Source of the DNA: CANLBN01 sp050633825
Lineage (GTDB): Bacteria > Pseudomonadota > Gammaproteobacteria > Pseudomonadales > Cellvibrionaceae
Assembly (NCBI GenBank): GCA_050633825.1
Contig: JBOEHG010000019.1
Location: 1-64,000, forward strand
DNA length: 64,000 bases
Direction: 5' to 3'
Numbering within the stretch: the first letter of the stretch is position 1; every line of letters begins with the position of its first letter. Below are positions 17,258-26,500 of this stretch, piece by piece. The notes beneath the pieces are model-generated. The model made no database searches, was not told where the DNA came from, and worked only from the letters and a program-made list of their open reading frames with translations. The translations under genes were made by a program, and so were the position numbers.

Positions 17258-18700
17258 TTAGGAAAGTACACTTTTTAATGCTGTCGGGTATTTTTCTTTC
17301 AGTGTCAGCCAGTTTTGTTTTTGCTTGTCTTTTCCTATCTTTGCTGTTTGTATTTTCCATTCTGTAGCGGTGATATCCAAGGCTTGTTTCGCAGATAAAG
17401 ACCCTTTATAAGCTAAGTGAATATTCTCTTGTAATACCGATAAATAGGCACTTTGATTTTGAATATAAAAATCTGGGATACTATTTTTCATACTGAATTT
17501 ATGGGCAGATAAGAAGTCAGGTGAATAGGTTTCTTGGATTTCTTTATTGGTGTAATGTTCTTCTCTAAAAGGGTCAAAATAACCATCTTGTTGTACCGAT
17601 AAAGTCGACATCACTGGACTGCAGGCATAAAGCGTAAATAGATAAGCAATTTCTTTTTCTGGGCAAAGCGAGGAAACCACATAATTCCAACCCCAGTTAA
17701 AGATAGGGCAGCTAATAGTTTTTTCTTTAATACGACCGCCGGGTGTGGGTCCATAATATAGATTATCTTTGACCTTGGATTTGTCGCTATTAAAGTACTT
17801 TTGACTGCCACCCCAGCCGATATTGCAAAATGTTTGGTTTTCACCAAATGTTGCCCAGTTTTCAAAGAGGCCGTCACTGTCGGTTTTGGGGTGTAAATAT
17901 TGCGATACCTTAATCATATCTTCTAAGGCACTGATTCCGGCAGCATTATTGATTTGCGGGTTACCCTGATTATCCATTGGATAATAACCTTTAGCATGAA
18001 AGCGTGACCACCATTCCCAAGCGCCATAACCTGGCGTGCGAAATAAGCAGCCCCCGTATTGTTGTTTAGCCGGTTGATGAAAAAAACGAATCATATCGTC
18101 TAATTGTTGCCACGTTTTGGGCAGGGCTAATGGATAACCGTATTGTCCCTCGAATTGCTTTTGCTTATCACTATCGTCAAGCATGGCTTTGTTATAAAAC
18201 ATTACATAGGTGTCGCCATCGGTTTGATAGCCATAAAACTGGCCATTAACATAATCCCCGTAGTCATAGAGCTGATAGTTTTTATAGTCGGCAGGCTCAT
18301 ACTTTTTTGTGTATGTATCTAAAGGTTCCAGTGCCCCTGCGCTCACAAGGTCAGGGATGCCAAAGGTAGCCGGGAGTGCAATATCAAAGACATGTTGGTC
18401 CTGTGCGGATTTAAAAATAATGGTTGAATTAATATCGTCAACGCCAGTTTCTTTTAGATCAAACGTAATGCCGGTAGCTTGAGTAAAACGGTCAGTCAGT
18501 GGTTGTAAATTAGCTAAGCAGCCTTTTGGGTACAATATGGACAGTGTTATTTTTTTATCTTGTGTTAACTTATTCACACAAGTCAAAATGCTGCTATCTA
18601 AATTTTCCAGTTGTTTTGTATGGCTGCTCGCATTTGACATTAAGGGGTGAGCAGCAGCCAGAATAGAACTACGGGTTAAAAACTGTCGGCGTGTCAGCAT
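17258..18700 (-). CDS. Tat-exported extracellular solute-binding protein, family 1
   Basis: Predicted periplasmic binding protein of 480 residues. The N-terminus MLTRRQFLTRSSILAAAHP is a twin-arginine (Tat) signal, implying export in folded form, which is unusual for this family. The body resembles ABC family-1 (sugar/polyamine-type) receptors: TDRFTQATGITFDLKETG, FDIALPATFGIPDLVSAGALEPLD, GYQTDGDTYVMFYNKAML. No ABC permease or ATPase gene is present here. It is divergent from the membrane kinase at 18821 (120 bp between starts), suggesting it is a ligand sensor for that kinase rather than a transport component. Ligand unknown. Confidence 0.87.
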   Translation of the reverse strand: MLTRRQFLTRSSILAAAHPLMSNASSHTKQLENLDSSILTCVNKLTQDKKITLSILYPKGCLANLQPLTDRFTQATGITFDLKETGVDDINSTIIFKSAQDQHVFDIALPATFGIPDLVSAGALEPLDTYTKKYEPADYKNYQLYDYGDYVNGQFYGYQTDGDTYVMFYNKAMLDDSDKQKQFEGQYGYPLALPKTWQQLDDMIRFFHQPAKQQYGGCLFRTPGYGAWEWWSRFHAKGYYPMDNQGNPQINNAAGISALEDMIKVSQYLHPKTDSDGLFENWATFGENQTFCNIGWGGSQKYFNSDKSKVKDNLYYGPTPGGRIKEKTISCPIFNWGWNYVVSSLCPEKEIAYLFTLYACSPVMSTLSVQQDGYFDPFREEHYTNKEIQETYSPDFLSAHKFSMKNSIPDFYIQNQSAYLSVLQENIHLAYKGSLSAKQALDITATEWKIQTAKIGKDKQKQNWLTLKEKYPTALKSVLS

Positions 18701-18820
18701 AGTGATTATTCCAAGGCGATGAATAGGAAGGTTGTCAAATCAGCAGAGTTGTGTGCAGTGTTGTCTATTGCGTGCTAAGCTCTAACCATAACTATATAGC
18801 AAACAATAACCTATACCGCA

Positions 18821-21121
18821 ATGAAACTGCCGCACTTTTCTATACAGGTCAATCTGCTGATCGCATTAGTCGTTCTTTCAGGCTTGGTCGTGCTGTCGTC
18901 TATTATTGCATGGCTTGCTTTTGACCGGGTCAGTGCCAACCAGAAAGTATTGCTGTCACAATCATTACCAGAGATGCGTTTTGTTGATCAGACGGTTGAT
19001 GTTGGTCTTGAACTGCTTGAATTGAGTGCTTCCCTTAACCGTGTTTTATCTTCTCAAGAACTGTCGATACTTGAGCAGCGCGCTCAAGACCTGTTTGTGG
19101 AGATAGAAAAGGAGTTGCAGCAATATCAAGATGATCAATCAAAAACGCCTTTTATCGATTCACTGCAAACAGACACAGAAAGGCAGGTGGCCAATATTCA
19201 GCAGCAGCTCGAATTACAGCGAGTGATTGTATCTGATGCAAATATTTTTTTACAAGAAAAGACACGCCTGCTTTCTACAATTGATGCGGCTTTGATCGAT
19301 ATTAAGTTAGTGTCGAGTGAGCTTTCGCTTGAGTCCTTAGAATTATCTGAAGGTAATAATTTGACGGACATTAATTTTCAAATGGCGGCATTGCAAGAAT
19401 TGCGGTTTGAAGTTCAAAATATTAAAGCGATTGTAGTTAAAATTGAAGAGGCCAATAGTGTCAGTATTGTTGAGCGTGAAGAAGATCTTTATCGTCTAAC
19501 AATGCAAGGGCTTGGTTCTTCTATGCTTGAATTTAAACCCAAGTATCGAACGGTGTTGGCAAAAGATTTTTCCATTTTAAATGATGTGTTATCAAAAGAA
19601 AATAATATATTTTCTCTTACGGCTAAACAGTTAGAGCGCGTTAATCGTTTAAACGATATTCAAAAAAATAATGCCAGCCTCAATAAAAAATTAACCAGTA
19701 CTTATAATGCAATATCAAAAGATGCCAATGATAATTTGGATGTTAAAGCCCAAGATATCCTTAAGGTTGTTGCAACGTCCAAGGTGATACTTGTTATTAC
19801 TGTGGTTGTTTCGCTAATTACTGTTCTGATCTTTTCTCTGTTATTTATTAAGCCTCGTTTGGTCAATCGTTTGCTTCGTCTTAGGGATAATACGCGCGCT
19901 ATTGCTAATAATCATTACAGTATTGATATTGATACCTCAGGAGACGATGAAATATCGGCAATGGCGACATCATTGGCTTATTTTCGTGATCAGTTAGTTG
20001 AAAAAGAATCGGTTCAGACAATGTTGGCCGATAGGGAGAAAGCTTTATCGACGATTATTAACAATGCTGTGGAAGGCTTGTTTACCGTTGATATACAAGG
20101 TGTGATTCGCACCTTTAACCCAGCCTGCGAGCATTTTTTTGATGCGGGTGCTGATATGGCTATTGGCGAGAACATAAAAATGTTATTGCCCCATGATATG
20201 GATGTTTTTTCAGCCCACAGTCAGCGTGCGGCTGGCCTTGAAGGTGATGGTTATATTGTTTGTCAGGAAAGGAAGGTAAGTGCTTATCGCTATAATGGCG
20301 AAGAGTTTTTTGGCAGTTTATCGGTTAGTTTAATTAATTTATCTGGTCGTCATGCCTATAGTTGTTTTCTGCGTGATGTTACCCGAGAACATAAAGATAA
20401 AGAGAAAATTGAAGCATTGGTTGATAAGTTAATGTTGTCTAATTCAGATTTAGAGCGCTTTGCTTATAGCTGTTCTCATGATTTACAAGAACCCGTTAGA
20501 ATGGTGATGAGTTTTTCCGAGTTGTTGCAGGCAAGGATTGGCGATACCCTCGATGAGAAATCCACAAAATATTTGGACTATATATTAAAGGGTGCTTTAA
20601 GTGCAAAACAGCTCATTAAAGATATGTTGGATTACAGCCGCCTTGACCAAACCACCACCAAAAAAGAATGGATGTCTGTTAGTGAGTTGTGTCAGCAGGT
20701 TGAGGTAATGATTGTGGCGACATTAGAGCAAAGTAATGGTCGCTTCGAATATCAAAAAGATGAACTAAAAATATATGTTGTTGCCCCACAAATGGTGCAA
20801 TTGCTAACAAATTTGATTACCAATGGCTTGAAATATAATGATAGCGATAAACCTGAAGTAAACCTATCGGTAATTAAGGAGGATAATCATTGGCTTATTT
20901 GCGTACAAGACAATGGTATCGGTATTGATCCTCGTTATAATGAGAAAATTTTCGAGGTGTTTAGTCGTTTAGTTAGTAAACGTGAATACGATGGCTCGGG
21001 TATTGGCTTGTCAATTTGCCAAAAAATTGTTGAAAAGCACGATGGAAAAATTTGGGTTGAATCAGAACTTGGCAAGGGTAGTGAGTTTTATGTTCGCTTA
21101 CCCATTAAGAGTAAACTATAA
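18821..21121 (+). CDS. Membrane histidine kinase: periplasmic helical sensor, HAMP, PAS, phytochrome-like kinase core
   Basis: Inner-membrane sensor kinase of 766 residues. Order: TM1 (about 9-32), a long, mostly helical periplasmic region (about 33-318), TM2 (about 321-343), HAMP (344-395), PAS (405-525), HisKA with His553 in FAYSCSHDLQEPVR, and HATPase with N box (NLITNGLKYND), G1 (DNGIGID) and G2 (GSGIGLSIC). The His box resembles Cph1-type phytochrome kinases, whose partners are Rcp1-like receivers such as those at 16300 and 16780. The helical sensor recalls kinases that read a periplasmic binding protein, and one is encoded divergently next door. No receiver domain is attached. Confidence 0.93.
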   Translation: MKLPHFSIQVNLLIALVVLSGLVVLSSIIAWLAFDRVSANQKVLLSQSLPEMRFVDQTVDVGLELLELSASLNRVLSSQELSILEQRAQDLFVEIEKELQQYQDDQSKTPFIDSLQTDTERQVANIQQQLELQRVIVSDANIFLQEKTRLLSTIDAALIDIKLVSSELSLESLELSEGNNLTDINFQMAALQELRFEVQNIKAIVVKIEEANSVSIVEREEDLYRLTMQGLGSSMLEFKPKYRTVLAKDFSILNDVLSKENNIFSLTAKQLERVNRLNDIQKNNASLNKKLTSTYNAISKDANDNLDVKAQDILKVVATSKVILVITVVVSLITVLIFSLLFIKPRLVNRLLRLRDNTRAIANNHYSIDIDTSGDDEISAMATSLAYFRDQLVEKESVQTMLADREKALSTIINNAVEGLFTVDIQGVIRTFNPACEHFFDAGADMAIGENIKMLLPHDMDVFSAHSQRAAGLEGDGYIVCQERKVSAYRYNGEEFFGSLSVSLINLSGRHAYSCFLRDVTREHKDKEKIEALVDKLMLSNSDLERFAYSCSHDLQEPVRMVMSFSELLQARIGDTLDEKSTKYLDYILKGALSAKQLIKDMLDYSRLDQTTTKKEWMSVSELCQQVEVMIVATLEQSNGRFEYQKDELKIYVVAPQMVQLLTNLITNGLKYNDSDKPEVNLSVIKEDNHWLICVQDNGIGIDPRYNEKIFEVFSRLVSKREYDGSGIGLSICQKIVEKHDGKIWVESELGKGSEFYVRLPIKSKL

Positions 21122-21138
21122 AAGTAGAGGTGTGATGA

Positions 21139-21840
21139 ATGTCGGTGGATGAAGAGTATCTACAAGGCTTGATGCGGACTATTTCCCACGATATGGGCGG
21201 GACATTGCGTGTTGCTGTTGGTTTTTCAAAACTGCTACTTGATAATTACTCAGACCAGTTGGATGAAAAGGCCATTAACTGGTTATCAATGATTAAGTCT
21301 GATGGTGAGAGAACACAGGAAAAACTGATTGCCTTGTCTCGTTATGCCAGACTATATGACATTCCAGATGCGAAAGTTCCCTGCGATTTAAATCAATTGT
21401 GTGAGCAGGCAATAAAGATATCTGCATTGGATCGTTATCCTGACTTTACCGTAACGGCTGAAGCGCTACCGTCAATGATGGGGTATGAGCGCCTTTGGGT
21501 TGACTTGTTGTCAGAGCTGATTGTAAATAGTGCACGTTATTCTGGTGGTGCCCCTAGCATTAACTGTCGCATCTATTCTGAACATGAAGAAGGTGAAGTA
21601 ACAATCAATGTCCATGACAATGGGGTCGGCCTGACAGCCAAACAGATAGAGCAGGCAGTGATGCCATTTCGTGGGGTAGATAGTGAGTTTCCCGAAGGCG
21701 TTGGGATGGGCTTTTCTATCGTGAAGCGTATCGCTGAACTCCAGGGTGGCCGAATGCAGTTACTTTCTAATGGTAATGGTATTGAAGGCTTGGCGATAAT
21801 GATTATTTTTCCAGAAAGCGTGCTACTTCCGGAGTCTTAG
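21139..21840 (+). CDS. Soluble histidine kinase without sensor domain
   Basis: Cytoplasmic kinase-like protein of 233 residues beginning almost directly with the dimerisation/His helix (His17 in ISHDMGGTLR; the usual Pro after the His box is Thr) followed by an ATPase domain with LIVNSARYS, DNGVGL and GVGMGFSIVKRI. There is no transmembrane or PAS region. It starts 17 bp after the preceding kinase stop, so the two are co-transcribed. It may form a hetero-oligomer with that kinase, act as a phosphatase, or read a cytoplasmic partner. Confidence 0.88.
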   Translation: MSVDEEYLQGLMRTISHDMGGTLRVAVGFSKLLLDNYSDQLDEKAINWLSMIKSDGERTQEKLIALSRYARLYDIPDAKVPCDLNQLCEQAIKISALDRYPDFTVTAEALPSMMGYERLWVDLLSELIVNSARYSGGAPSINCRIYSEHEEGEVTINVHDNGVGLTAKQIEQAVMPFRGVDSEFPEGVGMGFSIVKRIAELQGGRMQLLSNGNGIEGLAIMIIFPESVLLPES

Positions 21841-21960
21841 GCGCTGCTTGAGCTCTTCTCTAATAAGGCCATTAATCACTTTAAGCAGCAAGGACAAGCA
21901 GCAGGCAATAACAACAGGGACATAATAACAAAATAGGGAGCAAACTTACCTTCTGTGATA

Positions 21961-21990
21961 TAGACAGATTGGCCCTGTCTAACGTAAAAT
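21961..21990 (+). promoter_or_regulatory. Candidate carAB promoter
   Basis: TAGACA (21961-21966), an 18-bp spacer and TAAAAT (21985-21990) form a plausible sigma-70 promoter. Transcription would begin near 21997, giving a leader of about 300 nt before carA that includes the leader peptide and hairpin described separately. Inferred from sequence only. Confidence 0.4.
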
Positions 21991-22033
21991 GCACATCCAG
22001 CCAGAGAGGTACTCTATCGATATTTTCACAAGT

Positions 22034-22069
22034 ATGATTAAGGGTATCAGCTCTTCTAAAGCGAGGTGA
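22034..22069 (+). CDS. Possible carAB leader peptide
   Basis: Eleven-codon frame MIKGISSSKAR. Its last codons (including a rare AGG Arg codon) and stop lie inside the left arm of the following terminator hairpin, the geometry used in translation-coupled attenuation. No strong Shine-Dalgarno sequence precedes it, which is the main weakness. A pyrimidine- or arginine-responsive role would fit carbamoyl-phosphate synthesis but is inferred. Confidence 0.3.
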   Translation: MIKGISSSKAR

Positions 22070-22109
22070 ATAAGGCCATTACGAAGCCTTCCATCCATCT
22101 CGCTTTTTT
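22058..22109 (+). terminator. Terminator/attenuator hairpin in the carAB leader
   Basis: Outer stem AAAGCGAG (22058-22065) with CTCGCTTT (22099-22106) and inner stem AAGGC (22072-22076) with GCCTT (22086-22090), ending in TTTTTT (22104-22109). It is about 220 bp beyond the kinase stop and about 190 bp before carA, so it may end the upstream operon or act as an attenuator for carAB. Confidence 0.65.
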
Positions 22110-22189
22110 GTACTTGTTATATTGTCGCTTTCAAAAGCTGTTGATCTAATAAGAAACCTATTTAAAAACCATTTTATCATTTTCTTGGT

Positions 22190-22212
22190 TTTTACTGACA
22201 GCGTTAGTAAAA
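22190..22212 (+). repeat. Inverted repeat upstream of carA
   Basis: TTTTACT and AGTAAAA form a perfect 7-bp inverted repeat with a 9-nt spacer, lying about 90 bp upstream of the chosen carA start and downstream of the attenuator hairpin. Could be an operator or an mRNA hairpin; no regulator assigned. Confidence 0.3.
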
Positions 22213-22298
22213 GCTTGAATGGCAGCGCACGCACGTACAAGCGGCGACTGTACAAAGCCGTAACGGCCATAATGATAAGAATCGTGCAGGAGAAACCC

Positions 22299-23483
22299 TT
22301 GAGTAAAGAGGCCACCAGTGTGACTTCCCAATCTAACCCGGCTTTATTAGTGGGGAATAACCGAAAACCCGCGCTACTTGTATTAGCGGATGGCAGTGTC
22401 TTTCGTGGCACCTCCATTGGTGCTGAAGGCACTACTGTGGGTGAAGTTGTTTTTAATACAGCGATGACCGGTTACCAAGAGATACTCACAGACCCGTCCT
22501 ATGCTAAGCAAATTGTGACCCTGACATATCCTCATATTGGGAATGTTGGTGTGAATAAAGAAGATGAAGAGTGCGGCTCCATTTGGTCCGCAGGCTTGGT
22601 TATTCGTGACTTGCCCGCTATCGCCAGTAATTTTCGCTCTCAGCAAACATTAGACGTCTACTTGAAGACCCGTAATATTTTGGGTATTGCTGATATCGAC
22701 ACACGTAGGCTGACACGCATCCTTAGAGAAAAGGGCGCACAGAACGGTTGTATTATCGCTGGTGACCTGATTAATGAAGATGATGCTTTAGCGGCTGCTC
22801 AGGGCTTTCCCGGTTTGAAAGGTCTGGATTTGGCTAAAGAGGTTACGGTTTCTGAAGCTTATCCATGGAATGATGGGACTTGGGACCTTAACGGTGGTTT
22901 TAAACAGTCACCTCAGAAAACATTTAAAGTGGTCGCCTATGATTTTGGTGTAAAGCGTAATATTTTGCGTATGCTTACCGATCGTGGCTGTGACCTTACC
23001 GTTGTGCCGGCTCAAACATCGGCCGAAGATGTTCTTGCTATGGCACCAGACGGTATTTTCTTGTCGAATGGGCCCGGTGATCCTGAGCCATGTGATTATG
23101 CTATCGATGCTATTCGCGCATTTTTGGCGACTGATATTCCACTATTTGGGATTTGCTTAGGGCACCAATTACTTTCTATTGCCAGCGGTGCTAAGACGAC
23201 CAAAATGAAGTTTGGTCATCACGGCGGTAATCACCCAGTACAGGATATTGAATCGGGTCAAGTGATGATTACGAGTCAAAATCATGGATTCGCTGTTGAT
23301 GAAGCCAGCTTGCCGGCCAATGTTAAAGTGACTCACAAGTCGTTATTTGATGATTCATTGCAAGGTATACATCTTACGGATAAGCCTGCGTTTGGTTTTC
23401 AGGGACATCCAGAAGCCAGCCCGGGCCCTCATGATGTAGCGCCATTGTTTGATCATTTTATTGAACTGATGGAAAACCGTTAA
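22299..23483 (+). CDS. carA: Carbamoyl-phosphate synthase small subunit CarA
   Basis: Glutaminase subunit that hydrolyses glutamine and channels ammonia to CarB for carbamoyl phosphate (arginine and pyrimidine synthesis). The family-specific N-terminal domain begins at PALLVLADGSVFRGTSIGA, and the class-I amidotransferase domain has the nucleophile in GICLGHQLL and the His/Glu in GFQGHPEASPGP. The frame is open upstream to 22122. The TTG at 22299 is chosen because CAGGAG lies 6 nt upstream; ATG 22272 and GTG 22320 are alternatives, each giving a slightly longer than usual N-terminus. carB follows after 86 bp. Usually adjacent to dapB, but here 18.6 kb away. Confidence 0.94.
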   Translation: MSKEATSVTSQSNPALLVGNNRKPALLVLADGSVFRGTSIGAEGTTVGEVVFNTAMTGYQEILTDPSYAKQIVTLTYPHIGNVGVNKEDEECGSIWSAGLVIRDLPAIASNFRSQQTLDVYLKTRNILGIADIDTRRLTRILREKGAQNGCIIAGDLINEDDALAAAQGFPGLKGLDLAKEVTVSEAYPWNDGTWDLNGGFKQSPQKTFKVVAYDFGVKRNILRMLTDRGCDLTVVPAQTSAEDVLAMAPDGIFLSNGPGDPEPCDYAIDAIRAFLATDIPLFGICLGHQLLSIASGAKTTKMKFGHHGGNHPVQDIESGQVMITSQNHGFAVDEASLPANVKVTHKSLFDDSLQGIHLTDKPAFGFQGHPEASPGPHDVAPLFDHFIELMENR

Positions 23484-23569
23484 GTTACGTTGATATTTTC
23501 ACATTGAAGTTTTCAATTTGAAATGTTCATTTTGAACTCAATACTACGCTCAAGTTAAGACATTTACTT

Positions 23570-26500
23570 ATGCCTAAAAGAACAGATTTAAAAAGTATTC
23601 TCATCATCGGTGCAGGCCCCATTGTAATTGGTCAAGCCTGTGAATTCGATTATTCGGGTGCACAAGCCTGTAAAGCACTGAGAGAAGAGGGTTACCGGGT
23701 TATATTGGTTAATTCCAATCCGGCGACGATTATGACGGATCCGACAATGGCCGATGCTACTTATATAGAGCCTATCCATTGGGAGACGGTAGCCAAAATT
23801 GTTGAAAAAGAACGACCGGATGCCATTCTGCCAACCATGGGCGGACAGACCGCATTAAACTGCGCACTGGCATTACATGAAAATGGCATTTTGGAAAAAT
23901 TCAGTGTTGAGCTAATCGGCGCTAATTATGAGGCAATTCATAAAGCTGAAGATCGTAATGCTTTTGATAAAGCCATGAAAAAAATTGGTTTGGAATGCGC
24001 TCGTGCTGAAATTGTTCACACGATGGATGAAGCATTAAAAGTGCCGAAGCAATTTGGCTTTCCCGTCATTATTCGCCCTTCATTTACTATGGGCGGCTCT
24101 GGGGGTGGAATTGCTTACAACTGGGAAGAGTTTGAAGAGATTTGCCAACGCGGACTGGATTTATCACCTACAAATGAATTGTTGATTGATGAGTCTCTCT
24201 TAGGTTGGAAAGAGTATGAGATGGAAGTTGTTCGAGATAAAAATGATAACTGTATTATCATTTGCTCGATTGAAAACTTTGATCCAATGGGTGTGCATAC
24301 CGGTGATTCGATTACTGTTGCGCCTGCGCAAACGCTGACAGATAAAGAACTGCAAATTATGCGTAACGCTTCTATTGCAGTTTTACGCGAAATTGGTGTC
24401 GAAACCGGTGGTTCCAATGTGCAGTTTTCAGTGAACCCTGAAAACGGCCGTTTGGTTGTGATTGAGATGAACCCGCGTGTATCACGTTCGTCGGCTTTGG
24501 CTTCGAAAGCGACTGGCTTTCCTATTGCCAAGGTTGCCGCGAAATTAGCGGTTGGCTATACGCTAGATGAGCTACAAAATGATATTACCGGTGGTGCAAC
24601 TCCCGCATCTTTCGAGCCAAGTATTGATTATGTTGTCACTAAGATCCCTCGTTTTACCTTTGAAAAGTTTGGTGATGCTGATGCTCGCTTAACTACACAA
24701 ATGAAATCGGTGGGTGAAGTCATGGCTATTGGCCGTACCTTCCAAGAGTCGATGCAGAAAGCCCTGCGTGGTTTGGAAGTGGGCTCTTCTGGCTTTGAAG
24801 CTATTATTGATCTTGAATCTGATGGTGCTATGAGTCGTATTCGTCGTGATCTATCAACCCCCGGTGCTGAACGTATCTGGTATGTGGGTGATGCTTTTCG
24901 TGCGGGAATGACGGTTGACGAAGTCTTCGATCTCTCTGCGATTGACCCGTGGTTTTTGGTACAAATTAAAGAAATTATTGATATTGAGCAATCGCTGAGT
25001 TCATATGCATTACAAGATTTGTCTGCTGAAAATATGTTATTGCTTAAGCGTAAAGGCTTTGCTGATAAGCGTTTGGCTGTGTTGTTATCAGAAACTGAAG
25101 CGGCTGTTAGAGCGCACCGTCATTCAGTGAATGTAAGGCCTGTTTATAAACGAGTCGATACGTGCGCGGGTGAATTTTCAACACCGACCGCTTATATGTA
25201 TTCGACCTATGAAGAAGAGTGTGAAGCACAGCCTACGACTAACGATAAAATTATGGTCTTGGGTGGCGGTCCTAACCGTATTGGTCAAGGTATCGAATTT
25301 GATTATTGCTGTGTGCATGCGGCTCTGGCCATGCGCGAAGATGGTTATGAAACGATTATGGTTAATTGTAATCCTGAGACTGTTTCAACGGATTATGACA
25401 CCTCTGATCGACTCTTTTTCGAACCAGTTACCTTAGAAGATGTTCTCGAAATTGTTCATAAAGAAAACCCTAAAGGGGTTATTGTGCAATTTGGTGGTCA
25501 GACACCGTTGAAGTTAGCGCGAGCACTGGAAGCAGAGGGCGTCCCCATTATTGGTACAAGCCCTGATGCGATTGATAGAGCGGAAGACCGTGAACGCTTC
25601 CAGCAGATGATTCAGGAGTTAGGCCTTAAACAGCCATCTAATGCGATTGTGCGTTCAACTGAAGAAGCGCTGAATGTTGCCGAAGGCGTGGGTTATCCCT
25701 TAGTTGTTCGTCCCTCTTATGTATTAGGTGGTCGTGCAATGGAAATTGTTTACAATGTTAAAGAATTAAAGTCTTATATGACTGAAGCTGTACAGGCTTC
25801 AGACGATGCGCCGGTCTTACTCGATCACTTTTTAAATGCAGCAATAGAAGTTGATATCGATGCAGTCAGTGACGGTAAGCAAGTCGTTATTGGCGCGATT
25901 ATGCAACACATTGAACAGTGTGGAGTACACTCCGGTGACTCAGCCTGTTCTTTGCCGCCTTATTCATTACCGGAACCGGTACAAAATGAAATGCGTGAGC
26001 AAGTGAAAAAGATGGCGGTTGAACTGGGTGTGGTTGGTTTAATGAACGTGCAGCTTGCTTATCAGGATAGTGAAATTTACGTGATCGAAGTGAACCCGCG
26101 TGCATCACGTACGGTTCCTTTTGTGTCAAAGTGTATTGGTACTTCTTTGGCAAAAGTCGCTGCACGTTGTCAGGCTGGCTACACTTTAGAGCAACAAAAT
26201 TTTACTAAAGAAGTGGTTCCGGATTACTTTAGTGTTAAAGAAGCTGTATTCCCGTTTAATAAATTCCCAGCAGTTGATCCCATCTTGGGGCCTGAAATGA
26301 AATCGACCGGTGAAGTTATGGGTGTGGGTGATACTTTCGCAGAAGCCTACGGTAAAGCACAGCAGGGTGCGGGTGATGCAATCCCTGCATCAGGTAAAGT
26401 ATTTATCAGTGTGCGTGATTTTGATAAGCCCGGCATTGCGAATATTGCCAAAGGTTTTTCTAATCTTGGATTTGAGATTGTTGCCACTCGTGGTACGGCG

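Noticed and set aside
21823..21945. Minus-strand frame reading a hydrophobic helix followed by a basic tail, ending inside the soluble kinase gene
   Set aside because: No ATG/GTG/TTG start in a useful place, stop codon just upstream, and overlap with a real gene end; may be chance or a remnant.
22122..22298. Upstream in-frame extension of carA
   Set aside because: Extra 59 residues have no counterpart in CarA and overlap leader structures; the start near 22299 has a ribosome-binding site.
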